DNA from: Bacteroidales bacterium UBA4318
Lineage (GTDB): Bacteria > Bacteroidota > Bacteroidia > Bacteroidales > UBA932
Assembly: GCA_002393895.1 (NCBI GenBank)
Contig: DGUE01000114.1
Location: 3,658 to 28,258 of the forward strand
DNA: 24,601 nucleotides
Reading direction: 5' to 3'
In this document: in pieces, positions 7,893 through 14,702 of the stretch
Layout: each line of letters opens with the position of its first letter
Position numbering within the stretch: position 1 is the first letter of the stretch
Translations under genes and position numbers: made by a program
Notes under the pieces: model-generated
What the model was told of the DNA's origin: nothing
Seen by the model: only the letters and a program-made list of their open reading frames with translations
The model's database searches: none

Positions 7893-8837
7893 TTACTTTA
7901 TGGCGGCGATCATCGCCTGCGCATTCTTCAGGTTGTTGGGGTTGATCTTGCCAGGATCGGCAATAGCCTTCTGGTAGTACTCCTTGGCTTTGGCATTATC
8001 CTTCAGCTGCTGGTAGGAAACTGCGATGCTGAAGAGGATGTCCCCTGCGTTCTTTGCATCGGGAGCAAGCTCGATGTACTTCTGGAAGTACTCGATGGCC
8101 TGCTTGGTCTTTCCACCGTTGGAGGCGGCGGTGCCGGCAATCTGATAAGCCTTTGCGTTTTCTCCGTACTTGTTGGACTGGAGGGCGGCTGCGATGGCAT
8201 CGTCATACTTCTTTGCCTTAAGGCTTGCGGCTGCATCCTGCTGGAAGAGGTTGATGAGCTGCTTGCTGGCTGCCTTGTCCTGGCCATTGGCGAGAGCTGC
8301 CTCGAAAGCCTCGACTGCACCTGCCTTGTCCCCGGTTGCCTTGAGGGCGGCACCGAGACGGAGACTGGCCATACCGTTGGCTGCATCTTCGGCGAGAACG
8401 GCCTTGTAGGCTTCTGCGGCTGCGGCATAGTCCTTATCGTTGAAGAATCCGTTTGCTTTCTGCATCAGCACCTGGGGAATCAGGACCGTTGCTTCGTCGG
8501 CCACATTGTCCACACCATACTTGGTGGCGACTTCTATGGTTTCTTTCAGACCTGCTACGGCCTTGTCGTATTCGGTTTCATTAACTGCCTTCTTCGCGAG
8601 CGAGAACATAAGGATAGGAATCGAGCTCTTGCAGTTTGCTACGATATCAGCACCAGCCTCACCAAGCCCTTCTGCCATGACGAGGGCTTCCTTGAAGTTC
8701 TGAAGAGCCATTTCAACGTTGCCGGCTTCGTTAGCGGTTACACCGTTGTTGAAAGTCTCAGTTGCCGTTGCAAGATCCTGTGCGTAAACTGCGCCTGCGC
8801 AGAGAATAGCTGCTACAATAGTGATAAGCTTTTTCAT
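7893..8837 (-). CDS. Secreted tetratricopeptide-repeat protein
   Basis: This 314-residue protein has a clear signal peptide (KKLITIVAAILCAGAVYA, cleavage before Gln20-Asp21), placing it in the periplasm or at the cell surface. The rest is alpha-helical with several TPR units. Examples are GNVEMALQNFKEAL, DYAAAAEAYKAVLAED, GDKAGAVEAFEAAL, GKTKQAIEYFQKYIELAP and DNAKAKEYYQKAIADP. TPRs usually hold protein partners, and none can be named here. It is the first gene of an operon with the U32 protein 3 bases downstream. A consensus -7 box lies upstream at 8880-8887 (minus strand). No enzymatic motif is visible. Similar TPR proteins are common in Bacteroidales and usually lack an assigned function. 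Confidence 0.85.
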   Translation of the reverse strand: MKKLITIVAAILCAGAVYAQDLATATETFNNGVTANEAGNVEMALQNFKEALVMAEGLGEAGADIVANCKSSIPILMFSLAKKAVNETEYDKAVAGLKETIEVATKYGVDNVADEATVLIPQVLMQKANGFFNDKDYAAAAEAYKAVLAEDAANGMASLRLGAALKATGDKAGAVEAFEAALANGQDKAASKQLINLFQQDAAASLKAKKYDDAIAAALQSNKYGENAKAYQIAGTAASNGGKTKQAIEYFQKYIELAPDAKNAGDILFSIAVSYQQLKDNAKAKEYYQKAIADPGKINPNNLKNAQAMIAAIK

Positions 8838-8879
8838 TTTCCTATAATTTTGTTTTGGTTCAATACTTGTTACAGTTTA

Positions 8880-8887
8880 CAAAAATA
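8880..8887 (-). promoter_or_regulatory. -7 promoter element for the TPR-U32 operon
   Basis: The minus strand reads TATTTTTG, an exact TAnnTTTG match, 42 bases before the TPR start codon. No strong -33 TTG is visible. The divergent plus-strand element at 8901-8908 is 13 bases away, so the two promoters probably interfere with or co-regulate each other. Confidence 0.55.
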
Positions 8888-8900
8888 GTAATTTTTGTTG

Positions 8901-8908
8901 TATTTTTG
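8901..8908 (+). promoter_or_regulatory. -7 promoter element for the M16-like gene
   Basis: TATTTTTG is an exact TAnnTTTG match, 17 bases before the chosen ATG at 8926. It overlaps the in-frame GTG at 8908, which argues against that GTG as the start. The -33 region (TTTAC near 8876-8880) is weak. Confidence 0.55.
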
Positions 8909-8925
8909 TGCCCGTTAGCCTTATT

Positions 8926-11472
8926 ATGTTAAAAGCGTTCAGACACATACTGTTTATTTCAATTTTCCTGGCAGTTTCTGCCGGGGTGTCTGCGCAGGAT
9001 CTTCCCACTTTCGGCCAGCAGGCCGGCATCACCACCGGGCGTTTTGCCAACGGTCTTTGCTACTACATCGTTCCCAACAAATCTTCCAAAGGTTATGCCA
9101 ATTTTGCACTGGTGCAGAAAGGCGTTGATAATCAGGAAGATGCACGGGCGGCGCTGGATTATGATTTCCTTGCCTCCAAGGGTGTCGGCTATACCCGGGA
9201 CGGCTATATCTCCTATTCCGGCGGCGCCGCAATCTTCAACTTTAAGGATGTTCCATGCTTCCAAACCGTTGCATTGGACTCCACCGTTATCCTTCTCTTC
9301 AACCTCATAAACAGCTTCAAAGGCGAACAGGCCATCGTGGCCTGCGGAGATCTGGACGCCGCCCGTCTGAAGGACAGGCTCTACATGCTGTCGCTCACAG
9401 TGAGCAAGCGCACACCCGCTCCGGAGAAGGAACCCTACATCTGGGCCCCGACTGACCGCGCCCGGTTCATCCACTACAACAATGCCTGCCGGGACCTGTC
9501 TGAAATCTGCATCACCTACTCCACCTCCCGCACTCCGGTCAAATACATGAGCACCCCGCAGCCTCTGGTTGCGGAGATGTTCTCCCGCGAACTCGGATAC
9601 ATCCTGCGCAAGCGAGTGGAAACCCTGTTTGCAGAGAAGGACATTCCACTCGGCTACATCCGTTTCAACTATATCGACAGCGCTCAAACCGATTCGGACG
9701 AGCAGTATTCCTTCCTCGTGGGAGTGGCGGAGAAGGATATCCCGGCCGCTACGGCCCTGATATCCGGAGTGCTGGCAGACATAGACAGGAACGGAGTTCC
9801 TCCCGATGAATTCCTGGATGCGAAGGAGCGCTTCCGCTCCTGGGCGGTGAAGGTGTCAAACGCGGGAGTGTCGAACGAGGAATTCGTATCCATCTGCACC
9901 GCGAACTACCTTTACGGGGCCAGCATGGCTTCCAGGAAGGAAGTGGAGAAGTTCTTCCGCGGGCGCAGGATATCCATCGAGCAGGACCTTTCCATGTTCA
10001 ACCGTTTCGTATCCGCCCTCATAGATCCCCGCAGGAACCTGACCGTGCGCTATGGCACCCCTTCCGATTCGCTGGATACCGAGGCTTTGCGGAAGTTGTT
10101 CCAGGACTCATGGAAAAACACCCAGGTGGCCACCGGTTATCGCGTAAAATCCGCCGACTCCCTATCTCTCTATTATCCTGTGGATAGAAAGATGAAGGTG
10201 AAATCCGAGACCGTCGATCCGCAAACGGGGGGCAGCGTCTGGGCCTTCAACAACGGCATGAAAGTGGTCTTCCGGAAAACCACTGACTCCCGTATCCGCT
10301 ATGCCTACATGGTGCGCGGCGGATACACCGAGGTTCCCGGCATCAAGGAGGGTGAAAGCGCTTTTGTGGGAGACATGTTAGGGCTGTACGATGTGAGCGG
10401 GCTGGATGCCATGCGCTTCCGCAACATGCTGGAAGCCAACGGCATAACCATGAACTGCAGAGTCGGCATCGCCGATATGTGCATCAGCGGCACCACCCCT
10501 CAGGATAAGATAAGCCTGCTGTTCCGCTCGCTCCTTTCCGTGCAGAAAAACCGCAGCCTGAACATGAAGAGTTTCGACTACTACCGGCGTTGCGAGGCTC
10601 TCCGCCAGGAAGATTTCCGTTTCTCGCCCGAGGGTATCAATGCGGTGACCGACAGCATAATGTGCCCCGATTTCTACTATCCGCACAACAAGTCGATGGA
10701 TAAACTGACAGACGAACTCCCCATGAAGGCCGAAAGTTATTTCGCTGCCCAGTTCGCCAAGAGTCAGGATGGGGTAATCTTCATCGAGGGGAACCTGAAT
10801 GCCTTCGACCTGCAGAAATACCTGTGCCGGGTGATGGGAAGTTTCCGCGGCAGCAAGAGTTTCTCCGTCCGCCCCAAGGTGGCCTACCAACTGCGCTCGG
10901 GATGGTCTACCTACACTGTGGCGAAGGATGACAGGATGGTGGGGGATGGCTCCAGCGCCAATCTCGCGATGGCCGCCGAGCGTCCGTTCACCATGCAGAA
11001 CTGGTGCGCCTTCCGCATCGCGGTGGAATACCTGCGGCGCGAGCTGGTGCGGGATATGGCACCCCTGGGGCAGTATTTCGAGATAGTCCCTGAACTCCAG
11101 CTCCTTCCTGTCGAACGCATCGCAGTCTTCGTCAACTGCCATCCCTGTCCATCCGAGGGCCTGCCATACGATGTGGAACCGGCCGATCCTATGGAGGTGA
11201 TGAACCGGCTCCGCGAGTCCCTTGTCAGAATCTCCCGCAGCACCCTCTCGGCATCTACCCTGAAGGGCCTGAAGGATGCCCTGGCCCAGGAAATGGCGGG
11301 CGAGCTGGACGATCCGGATTACGTGATGGATGCCTTCCTGCTCCGCAATTCAGAAGGCAAGGATGTGCTTTCGAACTACTCCACCTATCTTGGCAAGGTG
11401 ACTGCGCAGGACATTTCTGAAGTAATTGCAGCCCTGGAAAACGGCAGTAAAGTTGAGTATATAATCAAATGA
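8926..11472 (+). CDS. Secreted M16-like (insulinase-fold) protein lacking the zinc-binding motif
   Basis: This 848-residue protein has a signal peptide (residues 1-23, cleavage before Gln-Asp) and two M16-like halves. The first half opens with GRFANGLCYYIVPNK and a FALVQKGV strand, the usual start of an M16 domain. The second half opens similarly with FNNGMKVVFRKT and AYMVRGGYTEV. In active M16 peptidases a helix soon after this carries HxxEH. Here the equivalent stretches read ARAALDYDFLAS and ESAFVGDMLGL, so neither half can bind zinc in the usual way. It is probably a non-catalytic partner, comparable in principle to inactive M16 subunits elsewhere, or has a new role. The last four bases overlap the next gene as ATGA. 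An in-frame GTG at 8908 was rejected as it lies in the promoter. Confidence 0.8.
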   Translation: MLKAFRHILFISIFLAVSAGVSAQDLPTFGQQAGITTGRFANGLCYYIVPNKSSKGYANFALVQKGVDNQEDARAALDYDFLASKGVGYTRDGYISYSGGAAIFNFKDVPCFQTVALDSTVILLFNLINSFKGEQAIVACGDLDAARLKDRLYMLSLTVSKRTPAPEKEPYIWAPTDRARFIHYNNACRDLSEICITYSTSRTPVKYMSTPQPLVAEMFSRELGYILRKRVETLFAEKDIPLGYIRFNYIDSAQTDSDEQYSFLVGVAEKDIPAATALISGVLADIDRNGVPPDEFLDAKERFRSWAVKVSNAGVSNEEFVSICTANYLYGASMASRKEVEKFFRGRRISIEQDLSMFNRFVSALIDPRRNLTVRYGTPSDSLDTEALRKLFQDSWKNTQVATGYRVKSADSLSLYYPVDRKMKVKSETVDPQTGGSVWAFNNGMKVVFRKTTDSRIRYAYMVRGGYTEVPGIKEGESAFVGDMLGLYDVSGLDAMRFRNMLEANGITMNCRVGIADMCISGTTPQDKISLLFRSLLSVQKNRSLNMKSFDYYRRCEALRQEDFRFSPEGINAVTDSIMCPDFYYPHNKSMDKLTDELPMKAESYFAAQFAKSQDGVIFIEGNLNAFDLQKYLCRVMGSFRGSKSFSVRPKVAYQLRSGWSTYTVAKDDRMVGDGSSANLAMAAERPFTMQNWCAFRIAVEYLRRELVRDMAPLGQYFEIVPELQLLPVERIAVFVNCHPCPSEGLPYDVEPADPMEVMNRLRESLVRISRSTLSASTLKGLKDALAQEMAGELDDPDYVMDAFLLRNSEGKDVLSNYSTYLGKVTAQDISEVIAALENGSKVEYIIK

Positions 11473-12056
11473 GAAGGGAGGATTTCGGAACCATAATCGA
11501 GATTGGGGATGTGCTCGTGAGCGAAGATGTCGTGTGCGAGTTTTTCGCCTGTGATTACCCTGTCTGCAAGGGTGCATGCTGCATCGTGGGGGATAGCGGG
11601 GCTCCGCTGGAGGAAGATGAGCTGCCTGCATTGGAGAGGGATTATCCTTCTTTCTGCGCCTTTATGTCTGCTGCCGGACGGGCGGCCGCCGAAGAATCAG
11701 GCTTTTTTGCAATCGACCGGGATGGCGATCTTGTGACGCCTCTGGTGCCCGGCACAGAAGAGTGTGCCTATTGCCATTGGCAAGGAGATAACTGCCTGTG
11801 TGCCATTGAGAAAGCCGGGCTGGTAAAGCCCATTTCCTGCGCCCTTTATCCTATTCGTGTGAAGAAGTTCAAGGGCGGTGGCATGGCCCTTAACCTTCAC
11901 CGCTGGGATATATGCAAGTGCGCTTTCGAGCGTGGCAGGCGTGAGGGAATACGCGTGTATCAGTTCCTCCGCGAGCCTCTTATTCGTCGTTTCGGGCAGG
12001 ACTTCTACGAGGCCCTCTCCGCCGCGGCGGAGCATGTTATAGCAGATCAGGGATAA
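11469..12056 (+). CDS. Cysteine-rich DUF3109-family protein
   Basis: This 195-residue cytoplasmic protein (no signal peptide) matches my memory of the DUF3109 family, widespread in Bacteroidota and without an assigned function. Cysteines cluster in CDYPVCKGACC (about residues 28-38), ECAYCHWQGDNCLC (about 97-111), and single positions in PISCALYPI and WDICKCAFE. This resembles YkgJ-type CxxxCxxCC putative metal-binding proteins, so binding of iron, zinc or an iron-sulfur cluster is plausible but unproven. Its start overlaps the M16-like stop by four bases (ATGA), implying translational coupling. Its last 20 bases overlap the convergent hemW. Confidence 0.82.
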   Translation: MRREDFGTIIEIGDVLVSEDVVCEFFACDYPVCKGACCIVGDSGAPLEEDELPALERDYPSFCAFMSAAGRAAAEESGFFAIDRDGDLVTPLVPGTEECAYCHWQGDNCLCAIEKAGLVKPISCALYPIRVKKFKGGGMALNLHRWDICKCAFERGRREGIRVYQFLREPLIRRFGQDFYEALSAAAEHVIADQG

Positions 12057-13272
12057 TCTCGTCGGCGATGAACCAGTCCCGTTCCGGGATGGGGCCGCGG
12101 TCCGTACGGGCCAGTAGCATAACTTCTTCTGTATGAATCTGTTCGGGCGTCAGGTCTTCTCCCTCGGAGGTCCAGCCGCTCAGTTCCTGGCTGTTCCAGC
12201 TCCGGCGGTTCCCTATCAACGAATGTGCTCCCGGTCCGAGGCCTACGTAGGGATGCCTGGTCCAATAGGCGGAATTGTGCATGGCTTCGTGCCCCGGCAG
12301 GGCCCAGTTTGAGATTTCGTAGTGATGGTATCCGGCTTCGGCCAGGCGGCGGCACAGATAATCATACTGCGCCCGGCACTGTTCCTCCTCCAGTTCCTTC
12401 ACCTCGCCTTTTTCTATCATCCCCGCCAGAGCACTCCCTTCCTCGATGCTCAGCTGATACGCCGATATATGCTCCGGCCGCCAGCCGACCACCTCCTCCA
12501 CCGTCCTCTCCAGAATCTCCATCGTCATCCCCGGCACCCCGGTTATCAGATCTACGCTAATATCAATAGCGTGTTTCCGGTCAGGGGCAGCCCACGCAAA
12601 CTGTCTCGACTGCTCTGCAGTCTCAACCCCACCATTCGCTTTGCTCATGGTCCCCCCTCTTACAGTGCCGAGGGTGGCATGAGTTTGCTGCGGGCTCCCC
12701 TGACCGGAAATGATATTAAATGCGGCTCGTGCGCCATCAGCCGAATGCCGGCGGTTCATCCAACGGAGGATGCCGTCATCCAGCGACTGCACCCCCATAC
12801 TGATCCGCGTCACCCCCAGATCCAGCAGCCCCCGCACATACTCCTCACCCCTCTCTACTATATCCTCCGGATTCACCTCGATGGTGAATTCGCTGTAGCG
12901 TTGGATTCCTTCGCTTAGCTCGGAATGACAGGGAGTGGTGGAGTGTGTAGGCTGGTCGGGCTGTGTCGTTCGCGGAAGTTTTTTGAGTGGGCTCGTGCGT
13001 GGCGGTAGCGGAGCGAACGACACAGCCGCCAGCGTAGAAAGAATACGCTGCAGAACGGAAAGAGGAAGCACGCTGGGCGTACCTCCTCCTATATATAACG
13101 TATTCAGATCCAGCGTTTGGACGATCTCGCCGCATCGCGCCTCAATCTCAGCGCAAACCCCATCCGCCCAGGCATCGATCGCCGCCTCATCCCTCCCCTT
13201 GCACGCAATCTCCGAATAGAAATCGCAGTAGGTGCAGAAACTCCTGCAGAAGGGGACGTGGATGTAGATCAT
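12037..13272 (-). CDS. hemW: Radical SAM heme chaperone HemW, with two in-frame palindromic repeat insertions
   Basis: HemW (formerly annotated as oxygen-independent coproporphyrinogen oxidase) is a radical-SAM protein that binds heme and delivers it to respiratory enzymes. The 4Fe-4S motif is CRSFCTYC (Cys9, Cys13, Cys16). Further family motifs follow in order: LYIGGGTPS, FTIEVNPEDI, RISMGVQSLDD, SVDLITGVPGMT, HISAYQLSIEEG, HNSAYW and GLGPGAHS. At 411 residues it is longer than the usual 370-390. The excess lies in two places: about 35 residues between GGGTPS and FTIEVNP, and about 42 residues between AAFNII and ISVDLITG. Both match palindromic DNA repeats listed separately. No stop or frameshift results, so the protein may be functional. 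The start overlaps the upstream coiled-coil gene stop by one base (TAATG). Confidence 0.92.
   Translation of the reverse strand: MIYIHVPFCRSFCTYCDFYSEIACKGRDEAAIDAWADGVCAEIEARCGEIVQTLDLNTLYIGGGTPSVLPLSVLQRILSTLAAVSFAPLPPRTSPLKKLPRTTQPDQPTHSTTPCHSELSEGIQRYSEFTIEVNPEDIVERGEEYVRGLLDLGVTRISMGVQSLDDGILRWMNRRHSADGARAAFNIISGQGSPQQTHATLGTVRGGTMSKANGGVETAEQSRQFAWAAPDRKHAIDISVDLITGVPGMTMEILERTVEEVVGWRPEHISAYQLSIEEGSALAGMIEKGEVKELEEEQCRAQYDYLCRRLAEAGYHHYEISNWALPGHEAMHNSAYWTRHPYVGLGPGAHSLIGNRRSWNSQELSGWTSEGEDLTPEQIHTEEVMLLARTDRGPIPERDWFIADEIIPDLL
12574..12710. repeat. 137-bp palindromic element inserted in frame in hemW
   Basis: The two 29-base ends are near-perfect inverted repeats: 12574-12602 pairs with 12682-12710. 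Each arm begins TTTCCGGTCAGGGG and ends GCAAACT, with one shifted base in the middle. The interior contains another small inverted repeat, ACCAT/ATGGT, around TCGCTTTGCTC. It encodes roughly the segment from SGQGSPQQ to AAPDRK of HemW, which has no counterpart in the usual family layout. It encodes no transposase and is far too short to be autonomous. The exact insertion edges and any target duplication could not be fixed. Confidence 0.8.
12904..12931. repeat. Palindromic dispersed repeat, copy 1 (inside hemW)
   Basis: A 28-base sequence begins GATTCCTTCGCTTAGCTCGG and ends in AATGACAG, with ATTCC/GGAAT inverted ends. It differs from copy 2 at 22219-22246 by one base (A for C at 12917). On the hemW strand it encodes CHSELSEGIQ, outside any conserved HemW motif. 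Confidence 0.85.
12959..13027. repeat. 69-bp inverted-repeat element inside hemW, adjacent to repeat copy 1
   Basis: The perfect 15-base arms GGCTGTGTCGTTCGC (12959-12973) and GCGAACGACACAGCC (13013-13027) enclose a 39-base interior. With the 28-base repeat 27 bases away, it accounts for the extra Pro/Thr-rich segment of HemW (from about PLPPRTSPLKKLPR to TTPCHSELSE). The two parts may belong to a single composite element of about 125 bases. Confidence 0.78.
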
Positions 13273-14189
13273 TACCTCAGCATGGTCTCAGCCTTGCCAA
13301 GGCGGCCGCTGGCAGTATAGACTTCCGCGGTGTAGACACCCTTCACGAATTCGCCGGTGTTGTTCACGTAGATGCTCACGTCCACATCCTTCCCATTATA
13401 GTCGATTTCGCGGGATGCGGTAGCAGGCATGGCCTCTCCATCCAGGGTGAAGCTGGCGCCGGAGCCATCCATCAGCAGGATGCCCTCCGGATCTTTCACG
13501 CGCACGAAGATGCGCACAGGGCCGGTGGGGGCGAGGTCGTTCTCGGCGAGGGTGAGGTTGACCACCATCTGGGTGACGCGGCTGCTGCGGTCCATGACCT
13601 TGCCGGATGCTCCGTAAGCAACCAGCGAGACGCTGCGGGCCTTGATGATGGATCCGACCGCCACCTTCTCGGTGAGGGCGTTCACCTGCTCGTTCAGCTC
13701 GGCATTGCGGGTATTGGCCTCCTGGGCCTCCCTGCGGGCGTTGGACACCTGCACGGTGAGCTTCTTGTTGAGGGTGTTAAGCGAGTCGATCTGCTTGACG
13801 TATCCGCGCATGATGCTGCGCAGAGTGCCGAGCTCCTTCTCGTACTGGCGCATCTTGGCACGGTTGGTAGCCTCTGTCTTCTTGATGCGCTCCACCAGCT
13901 GGGCAACCTCCTCCTTGGAAGAGTCCAGCTGTGCGTTCACGGAGTCGTATTCGCTGGAGAGGGATTCATAGTCGCCCTGCAGGCTGACAATCTGCTCGGT
14001 GAGCTGCTGTTTATCGATTTCAAGGTCTTCGACCAGTTTGTTCTTGCTGGACCAGACATATGCCAGAACGGCACCAAGTGCAATGGCGATTACCGCCAGG
14101 ACCCACATCACGGGTTTCAGGCTGGTGCTGCGTTCTTTGCGTTCGCGCTCCTCGCGCTCAATTCTCATCAAAGGATCTTCTTTTTCCAT
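13272..14189 (-). CDS. Membrane-anchored coiled-coil protein of unknown function
   Basis: The 305-residue protein has a charged cytoplasmic N-terminus (about residues 1-25, rich in Glu and Arg). One membrane helix follows (about 27-46, VMWVLAVIAIALGAVLAYVW), then a long coiled coil (about 50-180) with regular Leu/Ile heptads. The C-terminal domain (about 185-305) is predicted to be beta-rich and to sit in the periplasm. Conserved-looking segments there include RVTQMVVNLTLAENDLAPTGP and FVRVKDPEGILLMDG. I recognise the type as a conserved Bacteroidota hypothetical, without a known function. It is the first gene of an operon with hemW, overlapping it by one base. A consensus -7 box lies at 14209-14216. 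Confidence 0.82.
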   Translation of the reverse strand: MEKEDPLMRIEREERERKERSTSLKPVMWVLAVIAIALGAVLAYVWSSKNKLVEDLEIDKQQLTEQIVSLQGDYESLSSEYDSVNAQLDSSKEEVAQLVERIKKTEATNRAKMRQYEKELGTLRSIMRGYVKQIDSLNTLNKKLTVQVSNARREAQEANTRNAELNEQVNALTEKVAVGSIIKARSVSLVAYGASGKVMDRSSRVTQMVVNLTLAENDLAPTGPVRIFVRVKDPEGILLMDGSGASFTLDGEAMPATASREIDYNGKDVDVSIYVNNTGEFVKGVYTAEVYTASGRLGKAETMLR

Positions 14190-14208
14190 GGTAAAAATGC
14201 TTATCGTG

Positions 14209-14216
14209 CAAAAGTA
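14209..14216 (-). promoter_or_regulatory. -7 promoter element for the coiled-coil/hemW operon
   Basis: The minus strand reads TACTTTTG, an exact TAnnTTTG match, 19 bases before the start codon at 14189. The divergent gene at 14241 has a one-mismatch box, TAAATTCG, at 14229-14236. Confidence 0.55.
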
Positions 14217-14240
14217 ATGATTTTTCAGTAAATTCGCAGT

Positions 14241-14702
14241 ATGAAATACCTTGTACGTGCTATCAAATACTTTGCCTATCTGGCGATATTCTTGTTTCTG
14301 ATCATTTTTTTACTGTCGGTATTCGGCGTGGTAGGCTCCTCGCTGGACGATATTTTCCGCGATGGCCTGCAGTCGGTGTGGAAGATTCTGGGCATTATGG
14401 CAGTGTTCGCGCTGATTTACCCACGGCTGGGCTTCGGCACACGCAATGCCCTCGTGCCCGGGGCTTACGAGGAAATCCGCAGCGGGGTCGTGGATGTTAT
14501 GCACGACCGGGGCTATGTGCTTGAAGATGAGAACGGTGAGAATCTTAAATTCCGTCTCCAGTCGCCCGTGATGCGCCTCTTCCGCATGCTCGAAGACCGC
14601 GTCACTTTCACGCGCACCGCTACCGGCTTCGAGCTCGAAGGCCCCGTCAAGGACCTCGTCCGTATAGTCAGTGCGCTGGAATACCGCTTCAGACCGGAAT
14701 AG
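14241..14702 (+). CDS. Small inner-membrane protein of unknown function
   Basis: This 153-residue protein has two membrane helices (about residues 10-33 and 44-62) separated by a short acidic loop (SSLDDIFRDGL). A soluble C-terminal domain of about 85 residues follows, with an alternating strand/helix pattern (VVDVMHDRGYVLEDENGENLKFRLQS, then DRVTFTRTATGFELEGP). I recognise no enzymatic motif. It stands alone between a divergent operon and a convergent one. Its last 14 bases overlap the end of the Xaa-Pro aminopeptidase gene. Codon use looks like that of its neighbours, so it is probably a genuine resident gene. Confidence 0.78.
   Translation: MKYLVRAIKYFAYLAIFLFLIIFLLSVFGVVGSSLDDIFRDGLQSVWKILGIMAVFALIYPRLGFGTRNALVPGAYEEIRSGVVDVMHDRGYVLEDENGENLKFRLQSPVMRLFRMLEDRVTFTRTATGFELEGPVKDLVRIVSALEYRFRPE

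Noticed and set aside
7545..8888. Plus-strand 447-residue open frame, Cys/Gly/Leu-rich
   Set aside because: It is antisense to the TPR gene and the start of the U32 gene. Its odd composition reflects complemented Ala/Lys/Glu codons.
12322..12918. Plus-strand 198-residue open frame across the hemW repeats
   Set aside because: I considered whether the repeats carry their own gene. The frame is low-complexity Pro/His/Arg-rich, antisense to hemW, and has no promoter.
12574..13027. CRISPR-like array in the hemW repeat region
   Set aside because: The repeats are two different inverted elements without regular direct repeats or spacers, and there are no cas genes nearby.
12559..13040. hemW as a pseudogene broken by insertions
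   Set aside because: The frame is open from start to stop, and all HemW motifs remain on both sides of each insert, so a functional extended protein is the simpler reading.
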